Positions 35,969 to 50,292 of a stretch of DNA of 64,000 nucleotides are shown here, piece by piece. Positions within the stretch are counted from its first letter, which is position 1, and each line of letters opens with the position of its first letter. Source of the DNA: Gordius sp. MW1 (Eukaryota; Nematomorpha; Gordioida; Gordea; Gordiidae); the NCBI GenBank assembly GCA_964036665.1, contig OZ038533.1, positions 20,885,192-20,949,191 on the forward strand. Direction: 5' to 3'. The notes below the pieces were generated by a model. The model searched no databases. It had not been told where the DNA came from and was given only the letters and a program-made list of their open reading frames with translations. The position numbers and the translations under genes are program-made.

Positions 35969-38891
35969 AGAAATTTATCGAATATCCACAAATTTAGAGA
36001 GAAATTTATAAAGAATCCAAAAATTTAGACAGAAATTTATAGAATATCCACAAATTTAGACAGAAATTTATCGAATATCCACAAATTTAGACAGAAATTC
36101 ATCGAATATCCACAAATTTAGACAAAAATTTAAAAATAATCAAAAAATTTAGACAGGAATTTATAGATAAACAGAGAAATATTAAAAAATTTAGACAGAA
36201 ATTTATAGAATATCTACAAATTTAGACAGAAATTTATAAAAAATCATAAACATTTAGACAGAAATTTATCGAATATCCGCAAATTTGGACATAAACTTAT
36301 AAAAAATCATGAAAATTTAGATAGAAATTTATCTAATATCTACAAATTTAGACAGAAATTTATAGAATCTCCACAAATTTAGAGAGAAATTTATAAAGAA
36401 TCAAAAAATTTAGACAGAAATTTATAGAATATCCACAAATTTAGACAAAAATTTTAAAATAATCAAAAAATTTAGACAAAAATTTATCGAATATCCACAA
36501 ATTTAGACGAAATTTATCCAATATCCATAAATTTAGACAAAAATTTAAAAATAATCAAAAAATTTAGACAGGAATTTATAGATAAACAGAGAAATATTAA
36601 AAAATTTAGACAGAAATTTATAGAATATCCACAAATTTAGACAGAAATTTATCGAATATCCACAAATGTAGACAGAAATTTATCGAATATCCACAAATTT
36701 AGACAGAAATTTATCGAACATCCACAAATTTAGACAAAAATTTAAAAATAATCAAAAAATTTAGACAGAAATTTATAGATAAACAGATAAATATTAAAAA
36801 ATTTAATAAAGAAATTTATCGAATATCCACAAATTTTGAGAAAAATTTATAAAGAATCAAAAAATTTAGACAGAAATTTATAGAATATCCACAAATTTAG
36901 ACAAAAACTTAAAAATAATCAAAAAATTTAGACAAAAATTTATCGAATATCCACAAATTTAGACAGAAATTTATAGAATATCCACAAATTTAGACAAAAA
37001 TTTCAAAATAATCAAAAAATTTAGACAGGAATTTATAGATAAACAGAGAAATATTAAAAAATTTAGACAGAAATTTATAGAATATCTACAAATTTAGACA
37101 GAAATTTATAAAAAATCATAAAAATTTAGACAGAAATTTATAGAATATCCTCAAATTTAGACAAAAATTTAAAAATAATCAAAAAATTTAGACAAAAATT
37201 TATCCAATATCCACAAATTTAGACAAAAATTTATCGAATATCCACAAATTTAGACAGAAATTTATCGAATATCCACAAATTTAGACAAAAATTTAAAAAT
37301 AATCAAAAAATTTAGACAGGAATTTATAGAATATCCACAAATTTAGACAGAAATTTATAAAAAATCATAAAAATTTAGTCAGAAATTTATCCAATATCCA
37401 CAAATTTAGACAAAAATTTATCGAATATCCACAAATTTAGACAGAAATTTATCGAATATCCACAAATTTAGACAAAAATTTAAAAATAATCAAAAAATTT
37501 AGACAGAAATTTATAGAATATCCACAAATTTAGACAGAAATTTATAAAAAATCATAAAAATTTAGTCAGAAATTTATCCAATATCCACAAATTTAGACAA
37601 AAATTTATCGAATATCCACAAATTTAGACAGAAATTTATCCAATATCCACAAATTTAGACAAAAATTTAAAAATAATCAAAAAATTTAAACAGGAATTTA
37701 TAGATAAACAGAGAAATATTAAAAAATTTAGACAGAAATTTATAGAATATCCACAAATTTAGACAGAAATTTATCGAATATCCACAAATTTAGACAAAAA
37801 TTTAAAAATAATCAAAAAATTTAAACAGGAATTTATAGATAAACAGAGAAATATTAAAAAATTTAGACAGAAATTTATAGAATATCCACAAATTTAGACA
37901 AAAATTTATAGAATATCCACAAATTTAGACAAAAATTTATCGAATATCCACAAATTTAGACAGAAATTTATCGAATATCCACAAATTTAGACAAAAATTT
38001 AAAAATAATCAAAAAATTTAGACAAAAATTTATCGAATATCCACAAATTTAGACAGAAATTTATAGAATATCCACAAATTTAGACAAAAATTTAAAAATA
38101 ATCAAAAAATGTAGACAGAAATTTATCGAATCCACAAATTTAGACAGAAATTTATAGAATATCCACAAATTTAGACAGAAATTTATCGAATATCCACAAA
38201 TTTAGAGAGAAATTTATAAAGAATCAAAAAATTTAGACAGAAATTTATAGAATATCCACAAATTTAGATCAAAATTTAAAAATAATCAAAAAATTTAGAC
38301 AAAAATTTATCCAATATCCACAAATTTAGACAGAATCTTATCCAATATCCACAAATTTAGACAAAAATTTAAAAATAATCAAAAAATTTAGACAGGAATT
38401 TATAGATAAACAGAGAAATATAAAAAAATTTAGACAGAAATTTATAGAATATCCACAAATTTAGATCAAAATTTAAAAATAATCAAAAATTTAGACAAAA
38501 ATTTATCCAATATCCACAAATTTAGACAGAATCTTATCCAATATCCACAAATTTAGACAAAAATTTAAAAATAATCAAAAAATTTAGACAGGAATTTATA
38601 GATAAACAGAGAAATATAAAAAAATTTAGACAGAAATTTATAGAATATCCACAAATTTAGACAAAAATTTAAAAATAATCAAAAAATTTAGACAAAAATT
38701 TATCCAATATCCACAAATTTAGACAAAAATTTATCGAATATCCACAAATTTAGACAGAAATTTATCCAATATCCACAAATTTAGACAAAAATTTAAAAAT
38801 AATCAAAAAATTTAAACAGGAATTTATAGATAAACAGAGAAATATTAAAAAATTTAGACAGAAATTTATAGAATATCCACAAATTTAGACA
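35969..38891 (+). repeat. Forward minisatellite array, unit 7 (2.92 kb)
   Basis: 2923 bp, same length and order as units 3 and 9. Units 7 and 9 share AATTTTAAAATAATC (36450; 46617) and TTTTGAGAAAAATTT (36834; 47003), which unit 3 lacks. Confidence 0.95.
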
Positions 38892-39262
38892 GATCCGTTT
38901 TTACAACACTAAGTTGATGGTCTAATCATACTCTATTTAAAATAATACAATTTCTTTGATTTACGACTCTCTAATGGTTTTAAATTTTTATTATTATGTT
39001 TGTGCTTAGCACAAGGAAGTCAAGAACGGGATCGATGGTTATGCGGATGTTTCTCATATTCCCGTACAAATATTAAACCTGGACAACCCTCTACGAACAA
39101 GTCAGTTTTCCCGAAATATTCTTTCAAAATTAATCGCAAAATTTGATTTTTTGAATGTTTTTTGGGGTAGTTGTGCTCTAAATTGAGTTGATTACCGTAT
39201 TTATCGCTTTATTTCGTTTTAGATGGGAATGATTCCGTGAATAAAAAATTGGGCCCGCGCCC
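38892..39262. repeat. Linker module, unit 8
   Basis: 371 bp, matching the reference linker. Confidence 0.9.
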
Positions 39263-39413
39263 ACATACATACATACATATACATACATACACATACATAC
39301 ACATACATACACATACATACATGTACATACAGAATACATACACATACATACACATACATACATATACATACATATACATACATATACATACATACATATA
39401 CTATATATATATG
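39263..39413. repeat. ACATAC-type microsatellite, unit 8
   Basis: 151 bp, same interruptions. Confidence 0.95.
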
Positions 39414-39735
39414 TTGAAGATAGCTATATATAGATATTTTTCGTATCTAATTTATTTTTAAGTTCATTATACCGCCATCTATTATTTGTTTTAATTTAGA
39501 TTTTTTTTTAAAGTTAATAATTTTTGATTATAAAGAGAATTACATATTTTTTGTTGAAATTTGCCGATGTGTCTCTGAAACCATGGTTGTAAGTACTAAA
39601 TCTTTGCTTGACAAATATGGCCAAAATTATGATCTATTGTAAATTCTAGGATTCATTGGCGGAAACTAAAAAAACAATGAATAAATGCTTTGTCATAAAA
39701 TTAAAAATTATGTGAAATTGAACGGATGTTTTACC
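39414..39735. repeat. AT-rich spacer, unit 8
   Basis: 322 bp. Variants ATTCTAGGATTC (near 39648) and GAACGGATGTT (near 39724) are shared only with unit 10. Confidence 0.8.
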
Positions 39736-39806
39736 CAGTAGCATAGGGAGGGGGGGGGGGTTAATTTTTTTTTAAATTATACGGAAAATTTTGAAACCCC
39801 CCCCCC
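39736..39806. repeat. G-run/C-run inverted block, unit 8 (G11, C10)
   Basis: Starts CAGTAGCATAGGG, as in units 3 and 10. Confidence 0.8.
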
Positions 39807-39810
39807 TTTT

Positions 39811-40031
39811 CGATAAATTTCTGTCTAAATTTTTTAATATTTCTCTGTTTATCTATAAATTTCTGTCTAAATTTTTTTATTATTTTTAAATTTTTGTCTA
39901 AATTTGTGGATATTCTATAAATTTATGTTTAAATTTTTTCATTCTTTATAAATTTCTCTCTAAATTTGTGGATATTCTATAAATTTCTGTCTAAATTTGT
40001 GGATATTCGATAAATTTCTGTATAAATTTCT
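39811..40031 (-). repeat. Inverted minisatellite arm, unit 8 (221 bp, shortened)
   Basis: Exactly three 31-bp monomers (93 bp) are missing compared with every other arm. The deleted stretch corresponds to the ATAAATTTCTATC, ATAAATTTCTGTC and following TTGATTATTTTT monomers. Confidence 0.93.
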
Positions 40032-41565
40032 TGTAAAAGTGGCCAACTGTCGGCCAGGGATTTAAAATTGTACTTAGCTATAAAAATACCAATTTTTTGT
40101 TTAAGTAAAAAATTTGTGGAATATTTAGAGGGCGGGCAGCGACGGCTGATTTCTTTAAAAAGCTTAATGGCGGCCGGACCAAAAGTCCCAGAGCACGAGG
40201 CAACGATAGGGGTAAAGATATTAGATGGTAGGAGGGCCTGGTATTTTACCGTTTTACGGTGTTCGGCGAGGGTCAGAGCGTTGTAGTTTTGGTTAGAGGG
40301 GGCGAAAATGTCTATGCAGGTGAAATCCCATTTAAGGGGAAGACCATTTTGCCAAGGGATAAGGGTAGAGCCGTCTGGTCGCCTCCTTCCCTCCAACGAA
40401 GGGTCTGACGGCTCTAAAACGGAGGGAATGTTGGCTTTTTTAAAAGGGGCTTGGATAAGGCTATTCACCTTTTCGTGCCTTATGTATTTAAATTTATTGT
40501 AAAGGCAGTGTAGGGGATGCCTTGCATAAATGTCTATGCTCTGGGAGCAGTTGCGGCAGGAATATTCCTTTGAATGGGGAATTCCTAGTCTGAGGGCGAT
40601 GGAGTATGCTAGCTCTGGGTCCTCCAACATCAATCCAGAAAGTGAGCTAGGATAAGCTTCTAGCCACTCGTGACCCGATCCGTCAAAAACCAAAGATTTA
40701 AGGTTGAAGTGCTGGCGGGCGTCGCAACTCGATAAGAGGTAATCAACGGAGCGCGATACGAGGCCAGCATCCCAATACTTTTGAATAGAGGTTATGGGGA
40801 AGGGGGTCCCTTGGTTGACGTTGGCTGACCAGACGTCTAGGGCTTCTACAAACGACTGATCCTCATTTGTTGTGATTAAACGGTCGATCAAATCTTGGGC
40901 GGATTTATACGAAGAGATAAACGCAGCTAACGGATTTGAGATAGCTGGGCGTATGCCCAAGCCGCCAGCTTTAGTAGGTAATGAGGCTTGGAGCCACGAG
41001 GAAGTGCTGAATTTGATATTAAGGATTGCTTCTAAAGCATTTTTCATAAAGCTATCGTAGTTTATCTCGGGCAATAAAAAGGCTGATGAGGACCGGAAGC
41101 AGTGTTCAATTTTTGAGATATTAAAATTGTTTTTAATGATATAAAATGCGTGGTGTTTGGGGAGGGTATTAAGAATATTCATCTTCGAGGTAAGGGTTGA
41201 TAAGTGGCTATGTAAAAATTCTATTAAGACGATTTGCCCACCTATTGGAGAGCCTAGATGAGTAAAACTCATCAATTCAACTTTTAAAAAGGGCTTAAAA
41301 ATGGGAAATCTGTTGGTATCCGGGCACTGATATATCTCGCATTTAGAGATATTCAATCTCAAGTTTAGGGAGGTTTCATAATGTTGGATTAAAAGAATGG
41401 CATTGGAAATTTCTTCCGGAGGGCCGCATAAGGTGTCATCGTCCAGGTACCAGACGTTTAATTATAATGAACAATGGTTTGAGAGAGATTCGGTTAAATT
41501 TTTGATCCCAAGACAAAACAGAGGTGGACCTAGAGGGTCACCCTGTTGAATACCTTCTGACGTAA
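40032..41565 (-). pseudogene. RT/endonuclease fragment, type B, unit 8
   Basis: 1534 bp. Its predicted 461-residue open stretch is identical to that of unit 6, including the 6-bp loss and QAPFKK. The frame is interrupted at 41462-41464 (TAA) just before YLDD and closes at about 39977. Confidence 0.88.
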
Positions 41566-43361
41566 AGAAATTTATCGAATATCCACAAATTTAGAGAGAA
41601 ATTTATAAAGAATCTAAAAATTTAGACAGAAATTTATAGAATATCCACAAATTTAGACAGAAATTTATCGAATATCCACAAATTTAGACAGAAATTCATC
41701 GAATATCCACAAATTTAGACAAAAATTTAAAAATAATCAAAAAATTTAGACAGGAATTTATAGATAAACAGAGAAATATTAAAAAATTTAGACAGAAATT
41801 TATAGAATATCTACAAATTTAGACAGAAATTTATAAAAAATCATAAACATTTAGACAGAAATTTATCGAATATCCGCAAATTTGGACATAAACTTATAAA
41901 AAATCATGAAAATTTAGATAGAAATTTATCTAATATCTACAAATTTAGACAGAAATTTATAGAATCTCCACAAATTTAGAGAGAAATTTATAAAGAATCA
42001 AAAAATTTAGACAGAAATTTATAGAATATCCACAAATTTAGACAAAAATTTAAAAATAATCAAAAAATTTAGACAAAAATTTATCGAATATCCACAAATT
42101 TAGACGAAATTTATCCAATATCCATAAATTTAGACAAAAATTTAAAAATAATCAAAAAATTTAGACAGGAATTTATAGATAAACAGAGAAATATTAAAAA
42201 ATTTAGACAGAAATTTATAGAATATCCACAAATTTAGACAAAAATTTAAAAATAATCAAAAAATTTAGACAGGAATTTATAGATAAACAGAGAAATATTA
42301 AAAACTTTAATAAAGAAATTTATCGAATATCCACAAATTTTGAGAGAAATTTATAAAGAATCAAAAAATTTAGACAGAAATTTATAGAATATCCACAAAT
42401 TTAGACAAAAACTTAAAAATAATCAAAAAATTTAGACAAAAATTTATCGAATATCCACAAATTTAGACAGAAATTTATAGAATATCCACAAATTTAGACA
42501 AAAATTTCAAAATAATCAAAAAATTTAGACAGGAATTTATAGATAAACAGAGAAATATTAAAAAATTTAGACAGAAATTTATAGAATATCCACAAATTTA
42601 GACAGAAATTTATCGAATATCCACAAATTTAGACAAAAATTTAAAAATAATCAAAAAATTTAAACAGGAATTTATAGATAAACAGAGAAATATAAAAAAA
42701 TTTAGACAGAAATTTATAGAATATCCACAAATTTAGATCAAAATTTAAAAATAATCAAAAAATTTAGACAAAAATTTATCCAATATCCACAAATTTAGAC
42801 AGAATCTTATCCAATATCCACAAATTTAGACAAAAATTTAAAAATAATCAAAAAATTTAGACAGGAATTTATAGATAAACAGAGAAATATAAAAAAATTT
42901 AGACAGAAATTTATAGAATATCCACAAATTTAGATCAAAATTTAAAAATAATCAAAAAATTTAGACAAAAATTTATCCAATATCCACAAATTTAGACAGA
43001 ATCTTATCCAATATCCACAAATTTAGACAAAAATTTAAAAATAATCAAAAAACTTAGACAGGAATTTATAGATAAACAGAGAAATATAAAAAAATTTAGA
43101 CAGAAATTTATAGAATATCCACAAATTTAGACAAAAATTTAAAAATAATCAAAAAATTTAGACAAAAATTTATCCAATATCCACAAATTTAGACAAAAAT
43201 TTATCGAATATCCACAAATTTAGACAGAAATTTATCCAATATCCACAAATTTAGACAAAAATTTAAAAATAATCAAAAAATTTAAACAGGAATTTATAGA
43301 TAAACAGAGAAATATTAAAAAATTTAGACAGAAATTTATAGAATATCCACAAATTTAGACA
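41566..43361 (+). repeat. Forward minisatellite array, unit 8 (1.80 kb)
   Basis: 1796 bp. Same order of variants as unit 6, including AAAAACTTAGACAGG (near 43048; 32879 in unit 6). Confidence 0.95.
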
Positions 43362-43732
43362 GATCCGTTTTTACAACACTAAGTTGATGGTCTAATCATA
43401 CTCTATTTAAAATAATACAATTTCTTTGATTTACGACTCTCTAATGGTTTTAAATTTTTATTATTATGTTTGTGCTTAGCACAAGGAAGTCAAGAACGGG
43501 ATCGATGGTTATGCGGATGTTTCTCATATTCCCGTACAAATATTAAACCTGGACAACCCTCTACGAACAAGTCAGTTTTCCCGAAATATTCTTTCAAAAT
43601 TAATCGCAAAATTTGATTTTTTGAATGTTTTTTGGGGTAGTTGTGCTCTAAATTGAGTTGATTACCGTATTTATCGCTTTATTTCGTTTTAGATGGGAAT
43701 GATTCCGTGAATAAAAAATTGGGCCCGCGCCC
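43362..43732. repeat. Linker module, unit 9
   Basis: 371 bp, matching the reference linker. Confidence 0.9.
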
Positions 43733-43883
43733 ACATACATACATACATATACATACATACACATACATACACATACATACACATACATACATGTACATAC
43801 AGAATACATACACATACATACACATACATACATATACATACATATACATACATATACATACATACATATACTATATATATATG
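43733..43883. repeat. ACATAC-type microsatellite, unit 9
   Basis: 151 bp, same interruptions. Confidence 0.95.
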
Positions 43884-44205
43884 TTGAAGATAGCTATATA
43901 TAGATATTTTTCGTATCTAATTTATTTTTAAGTTCATTATACCGCCATCTATTATTTGTTTTAATTTAGATTTTTTTTTAAAGTTAATAATTTTTGATTA
44001 TAAAGAGAATTACATATTTTTTGTTGAAATTTGCCGATGTGTCTCTGAAACCATGGTTGTAAGTACTAAATCTTTGCTTGACAAATATGGCCAAAATTAT
44101 GATCTATTGTAAATTCTAAGATTCATTGGCGGAAACTAAAAAAACAATGAATAAATGCTTTGTCATAAAATTAAAAATTATGTGAAATTGAACGTATGTT
44201 TTACC
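43884..44205. repeat. AT-rich spacer, unit 9
   Basis: 322 bp, consensus form. Confidence 0.8.
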
Positions 44206-44286
44206 CAGTAGCGTAGGGAGGGGGGGGGGGTTAATTTTTTTTTAAATTATACGGAAAATTTTGAAACCCCCCCCCCCCCCCCCCCC
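44206..44286. repeat. G-run/C-run inverted block, unit 9 (G11, C20)
   Basis: Same C20 and TTTCG end as unit 7, with one G fewer. Confidence 0.8.
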
Positions 44287-44289
44287 TTT

Positions 44290-44603
44290 CGATAAATTTC
44301 TGTCTAAATTTTTTAATATTTCTCTGTTTATCTATAAATTTCTGTCTAAATTTTTTTATTATTTTTAAATTTTTGTCTAAATTTGTGGATATTCGATAAA
44401 TTTCTATCTAAATTTGTGGATATTCGATAAATTTCTGTCTAAATTTTTTGATTATTTTTAAATTTTTGTCTAAATTTGTGGATATTCTATAAATTTATGT
44501 TTAAATTTTTTCATTCTTTATAAATTTCTCTCTAAATTTGTGGATATTCTATAAATTTCTGTCTAAATTTGTGGATATTCGATAAATTTCTGTATAAATT
44601 TCT
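44290..44603 (-). repeat. Inverted minisatellite arm, unit 9
   Basis: 314 bp, same monomer order as unit 1. Confidence 0.9.
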
Positions 44604-46136
44604 TGTAAAAGTGGCCAACTGTCGGCCAGGGATTTAAAATTGTACTTAGCTATAAAAATACCAATTTTTTGTTTAAGTAAAAAATTTGTGGAATATTTAG
44701 AGGGCGGGCAGCGACGGCTGATTTCTTTAAAAAGCTTAATGGCGGCCGGACCAAAAGTCCCAGAACACGAGGCAACGATAGGGGTAAAGATATTAGATGG
44801 TAGGAGGGCCTGGTATTTTACCGTTTTACGGTGTTCGGCGAGGGTCAGAGCGTTGTAGTTTTGGTTAGAGGGGGCGAAAATGTCTATGCAGGTGAAATCC
44901 CATTTAAGGGGAAGACCATTATGCCAAGGGATAAGGGTAGAGCCGTCTGGTCGCCTCCTTCCCTCCAACGAAGGGTCTGACGGCTCTAAAACGGAGGGAA
45001 TGTTGGCTTTTTTAAAAGCGGCTTGGATAAGGCTATTCACCTTTTCGTGCCTTATGTATTTAAATTTATTGTAAAGGCAGTGTAGGGGATGCCTTGCATA
45101 AATGTCTATGCTCTGGGAGCAGTTGCGGCAGGAATATTCCTTTGAATGGGGAATTCCTAGTCTGAGGGCGATGGAGTATGCTAGCTCTGGGTCCTCCAAC
45201 ATCAATCCAGAAAGTGAGCTAGGATAAGCTTCTAGCCACTCGTGACCCGATCCGTCAAAAACCAAAGATTTAAGGTTGAAGTGCTGGCGGGCGCCGCAAC
45301 TCGATAAGAGGTAATAAACGGAGCGCGATACGAGGCCAGCATCCCAATACTTTTGTATAGAGGTTATGGGAAAGGGGGTCCCTTGGTTGACGTTGGCTGA
45401 CCAGACGTCTAGGGCTTCTACAAACGACGGATCCTCATTTGTTGTGATTAAACGGTCGATCAAACCTTGGGCGGATTTATACGAAGAGATAAACGCAGCT
45501 AACGAAATTGAGGTAGCTGGGCGTATGCCCAAGCCGCCAGCTTTTGTAGGTAATGAGGCTTGGAGCCACGAGGGTGCTGAATTTGATATTAAGGATTGCT
45601 TCTAAAGCATTTTTCATAAAGCTATCGTAGCTTTTTAAAATCTCGGGCAATAAAAAGGCTGATGAGGACCGGAAGCAGTGTTAAATTTTTGAGATATTAA
45701 AATAGTTTTTAATGATATGCGTTGTGTTTGGGGAGGGTATTAAGAATATTCATCTTCGAGGTAAGGGTTGATAAGTGGCTATGTAAAAATTCTATTAAGA
45801 CGATTTGCCCACCTATTGGAGAGCCTAGATGAGTAAAACTCATCAATTCAACTTTTAAAAAGGGCTTAAAAATGGGAAATTTGTTGGTATCCGGGCACTG
45901 ATATATCTCGCATTTAGAGATATTCAATCTCAAGTTTAGGGAGGTTTCATAATGTTGGATTAAAAGAATGGCCTTGGAAATTTCTTCCGCAGGGCCGCAT
46001 AAGGTGTCGTCGTCCAGGTACCAGACGTTTAATGATAATGAACATTGGTTTGAGAGAGATTCGGTTAAATTTTTGATCCCAAGACAAAACAGAGGTGGAC
46101 CTAGAGGGTCACCCTGTTGAATACCTTCTGCCGTAA
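44604..46136 (-). pseudogene. RT/endonuclease fragment, type A, unit 9
   Basis: 1533 bp, type A indels. Predicted pieces identical to unit 7. Confidence 0.88.
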
Positions 46137-49059
46137 AGAAATTTATCGAATATCCACAAATTTAGAGAGAAATTTATAAAGAATCCAAAAATTTAGACAG
46201 AAATTTATAGAATATCCACAAATTTAGACAGAAATTTATCGAATATCCACAAATTTAGACAGAAATTCATCGAATATCCACAAATTTAGACAAAAATTTA
46301 AAAATAATCAAAAAATTTAGACAGGAATTTATAGATAAACAGAGAAATATTAAAAAATTTAGACAGAAATTTATAGAATATCTACAAATTTAGACAGAAA
46401 TTTATAAAAAATCATAAACATTTAGACAGAAATTTATCGAATATCCGCAAATTTGGACATAAACTTATAAAAAATCATGAAAATTTAGATAGAAATTTAT
46501 CTAATATCTACAAATTTAGACAGAAATTTATAGAATCTCCACAAATTTAGAGAGAAATTTATAAAGAATCAAAAAATTTAGACAGAAATTTATAGAATAT
46601 CCACAAATTTAGACAAAAATTTTAAAATAATCAAAAAATTTAGACAAAAATTTATCGAATATCCACAAATTTAGACGAAATTTATCCAATATCCATAAAT
46701 TTAGACAAAAATTTAAAAATAATCAAAAAATTTAGACAGGAATTTATAGATAAACAGAGAAATATTAAAAAATTTAGACAGAAATTTATAGAATATCCAC
46801 AAATTTAGACAGAAATTTATCGAATATCCACAAATGTAGACAGAAATTTATCGAATATCCACAAATTTAGACAGAAATTTATCGAACATCCACAAATTTA
46901 GACAAAAATTTAAAAATAATCAAAAAATTTAGACAGAAATTTATAGATAAACAGATAAATATTAAAAAATTTAATAAAGAAATTTATCGAATATCCACAA
47001 ATTTTGAGAAAAATTTATAAAGAATCAAAAAATTTAGACAGAAATTTATAGAATATCCACAAATTTAGACAAAAACTTAAAAATAATCAAAAAATTTAGA
47101 CAAAAATTTATCGAATATCCACAAATTTAGACAGAAATTTATAGAATATCCACAAATTTAGACAAAAATTTCAAAATAATCAAAAAATTTAGACAGGAAT
47201 TTATAGATAAACAGAGAAATATTAAAAAATTTAGACAGAAATTTATAGAATATCTACAAATTTAGACAGAAATTTATAAAAAATCATAAAAATTTAGACA
47301 GAAATTTATAGAATATCCTCAAATTTAGACAAAAATTTAAAAATAATCAAAAAATTTAGACAAAAATTTATCCAATATCCACAAATTTAGACAAAAATTT
47401 ATCGAATATCCACAAATTTAGACAGAAATTTATCGAATATCCACAAATTTAGACAAAAATTTAAAAATAATCAAAAAATTTAGACAGGAATTTATAGAAT
47501 ATCCACAAATTTAGACAGAAATTTATAAAAAATCATAAAAATTTAGTCAGAAATTTATCCAATATCCACAAATTTAGACAAAAATTTATCGAATATCCAC
47601 AAATTTAGACAGAAATTTATCGAATATCCACAAATTTAGACAAAAATTTAAAAATAATCAAAAAATTTAGACAGAAATTTATAGAATATCCACAAATTTA
47701 GACAGAAATTTATAAAAAATCATAAAAATTTAGTCAGAAATTTATCCAATATCCACAAATTTAGACAAAAATTTATCGAATATCCACAAATTTAGACAGA
47801 AATTTATCCAATATCCACAAATTTAGACAAAAATTTAAAAATAATCAAAAAATTTAAACAGGAATTTATAGATAAACAGAGAAATATTAAAAAATTTAGA
47901 CAGAAATTTATAGAATATCCACAAATTTAGACAGAAATTTATCGAATATCCACAAATTTAGACAAAAATTTAAAAATAATCAAAAAATTTAAACAGGAAT
48001 TTATAGATAAACAGAGAAATATTAAAAAATTTAGACAGAAATTTATAGAATATCCACAAATTTAGACAAAAATTTATAGAATATCCACAAATTTAGACAA
48101 AAATTTATCGAATATCCACAAATTTAGACAGAAATTTATCGAATATCCACAAATTTAGACAAAAATTTAAAAATAATCAAAAAATTTAGACAAAAATTTA
48201 TCGAATATCCACAAATTTAGACAGAAATTTATAGAATATCCACAAATTTAGACAAAAATTTAAAAATAATCAAAAAATGTAGACAGAAATTTATCGAATC
48301 CACAAATTTAGACAGAAATTTATAGAATATCCACAAATTTAGACAGAAATTTATCGAATATCCACAAATTTAGAGAGAAATTTATAAAGAATCAAAAAAT
48401 TTAGACAGAAATTTATAGAATATCCACAAATTTAGATCAAAATTTAAAAATAATCAAAAAATTTAGACAAAAATTTATCCAATATCCACAAATTTAGACA
48501 GAATCTTATCCAATATCCACAAATTTAGACAAAAATTTAAAAATAATCAAAAAATTTAGACAGGAATTTATAGATAAACAGAGAAATATAAAAAAATTTA
48601 GACAGAAATTTATAGAATATCCACAAATTTAGATCAAAATTTAAAAATAATCAAAAATTTAGACAAAAATTTATCCAATATCCACAAATTTAGACAGAAT
48701 CTTATCCAATATCCACAAATTTAGACAAAAATTTAAAAATAATCAAAAAATTTAGACAGGAATTTATAGATAAACAGAGAAATATAAAAAAATTTAGACA
48801 GAAATTTATAGAATATCCACAAATTTAGACAAAAATTTAAAAATAATCAAAAAATTTAGACAAAAATTTATCCAATATCCACAAATTTAGACAAAAATTT
48901 ATCGAATATCCACAAATTTAGACAGAAATTTATCCAATATCCACAAATTTAGACAAAAATTTAAAAATAATCAAAAAATTTAAACAGGAATTTATAGATA
49001 AACAGAGAAATATTAAAAAATTTAGACAGAAATTTATAGAATATCCACAAATTTAGACA
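46137..49059 (+). repeat. Forward minisatellite array, unit 9 (2.92 kb)
   Basis: 2923 bp. Twin of the unit 7 array, with the same private variants. Confidence 0.95.
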
Positions 49060-49430
49060 GATCCGTTTTTACAACACTAAGTTGATGGTCTAATCATACT
49101 CTATTTAAAATAATACAATTTCTTTGATTTACGACTCTCTAATGGTTTTAAATTTTTATTATTATGTTTGTGCTTAGCACAAGGAAGTCAAGAACGGGAT
49201 CGATGGTTATGCGGATGTTTCTCATATTCCCGTACAAATATTAAACCTGGACAACCCTCTACGAACAAGTCAGTTTTCCCGAAATATTCTTTCAAAATTA
49301 ATCGCAAAATTTGATTTTTTGAATGTTTTTTGGGGTAGTTGTGCTCTAAATTGAGTTGATTACCGTATTTATCGCTTTATTTCGTTTTAGATGGGAATGA
49401 TTCCGTGAATAAAAAATTGGGCCCGCGCCC
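49060..49430. repeat. Linker module, unit 10
   Basis: 371 bp, matching the reference linker. Confidence 0.9.
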
Positions 49431-49581
49431 ACATACATACATACATATACATACATACACATACATACACATACATACACATACATACATGTACATACAG
49501 AATACATACACATACATACACATACATACATATACATACATATACATACATATACATACATACATATACTATATATATATG
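49431..49581. repeat. ACATAC-type microsatellite, unit 10
   Basis: 151 bp, same interruptions. Confidence 0.95.
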
Positions 49582-49903
49582 TTGAAGATAGCTATATATA
49601 GATATTTTTCGTATCTAATTTATTTTTAAGTTCATTATACCGCCATCTATTATTTGTTTTAATTTAGATTTTTTTTTAAAGTTAATAATTTTTGATTATA
49701 AAGAGAATTACATATTTTTTGTTGAAATTTGCCGATGTGTCTCTGAAACCATGGTTGTAAGTACTAAATCTTTGCTTGACAAATATGGCCAAAATTATGA
49801 TCTATTGTAAATTCTAGGATTCATTGGCGGAAACTAAAAAAACAATGAATAAATGCTTTGTCATAAAATTAAAAATTATGTGAAATTGAACGGATGTTTT
49901 ACC
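49582..49903. repeat. AT-rich spacer, unit 10
   Basis: 322 bp. Carries the two unit 8 variants (ATTCTAGGATTC and GAACGGATGTT). Confidence 0.8.
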
Positions 49904-49974
49904 CAGTAGCATAGGGAGGGGGGGGGGGTTAATTTTTTTTTAAATTATACGGAAAATTTTGAAACCCCCCCCCC
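49904..49974. repeat. G-run/C-run inverted block, unit 10 (G11, C10)
   Basis: Same CAGTAGCATAGGG start and same tract lengths as unit 8. Confidence 0.8.
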
Positions 49975-49978
49975 TTTT

Positions 49979-50292
49979 CGATAAATTTCTGTCTAAATTT
50001 TTTAATATTTCTCTGTTTATCTATAAATTTCTGTCTAAATTTTTTTATTATTTTTAAATTTTTGTCTAAATTTGTGGATATTCGATAAATTTCTATCTAA
50101 ATTTGTGGATATTCGATAAATTTCTGTCTAAATTTTTTGATTATTTTTAAATTTTTGTCTAAATTTGTGGATATTCTATAAATTTATGTTTAAATTTTTT
50201 CATTCTTTATAAATTTCTCTCTAAATTTGTGGATATTCTATAAATTTCTGTCTAAATTTGTGGATATTCGATAAATTTCTGTATAAATTTCT
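49979..50292 (-). repeat. Inverted minisatellite arm, unit 10
   Basis: 314 bp. Has the three monomers that unit 8 lacks. Confidence 0.9.
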
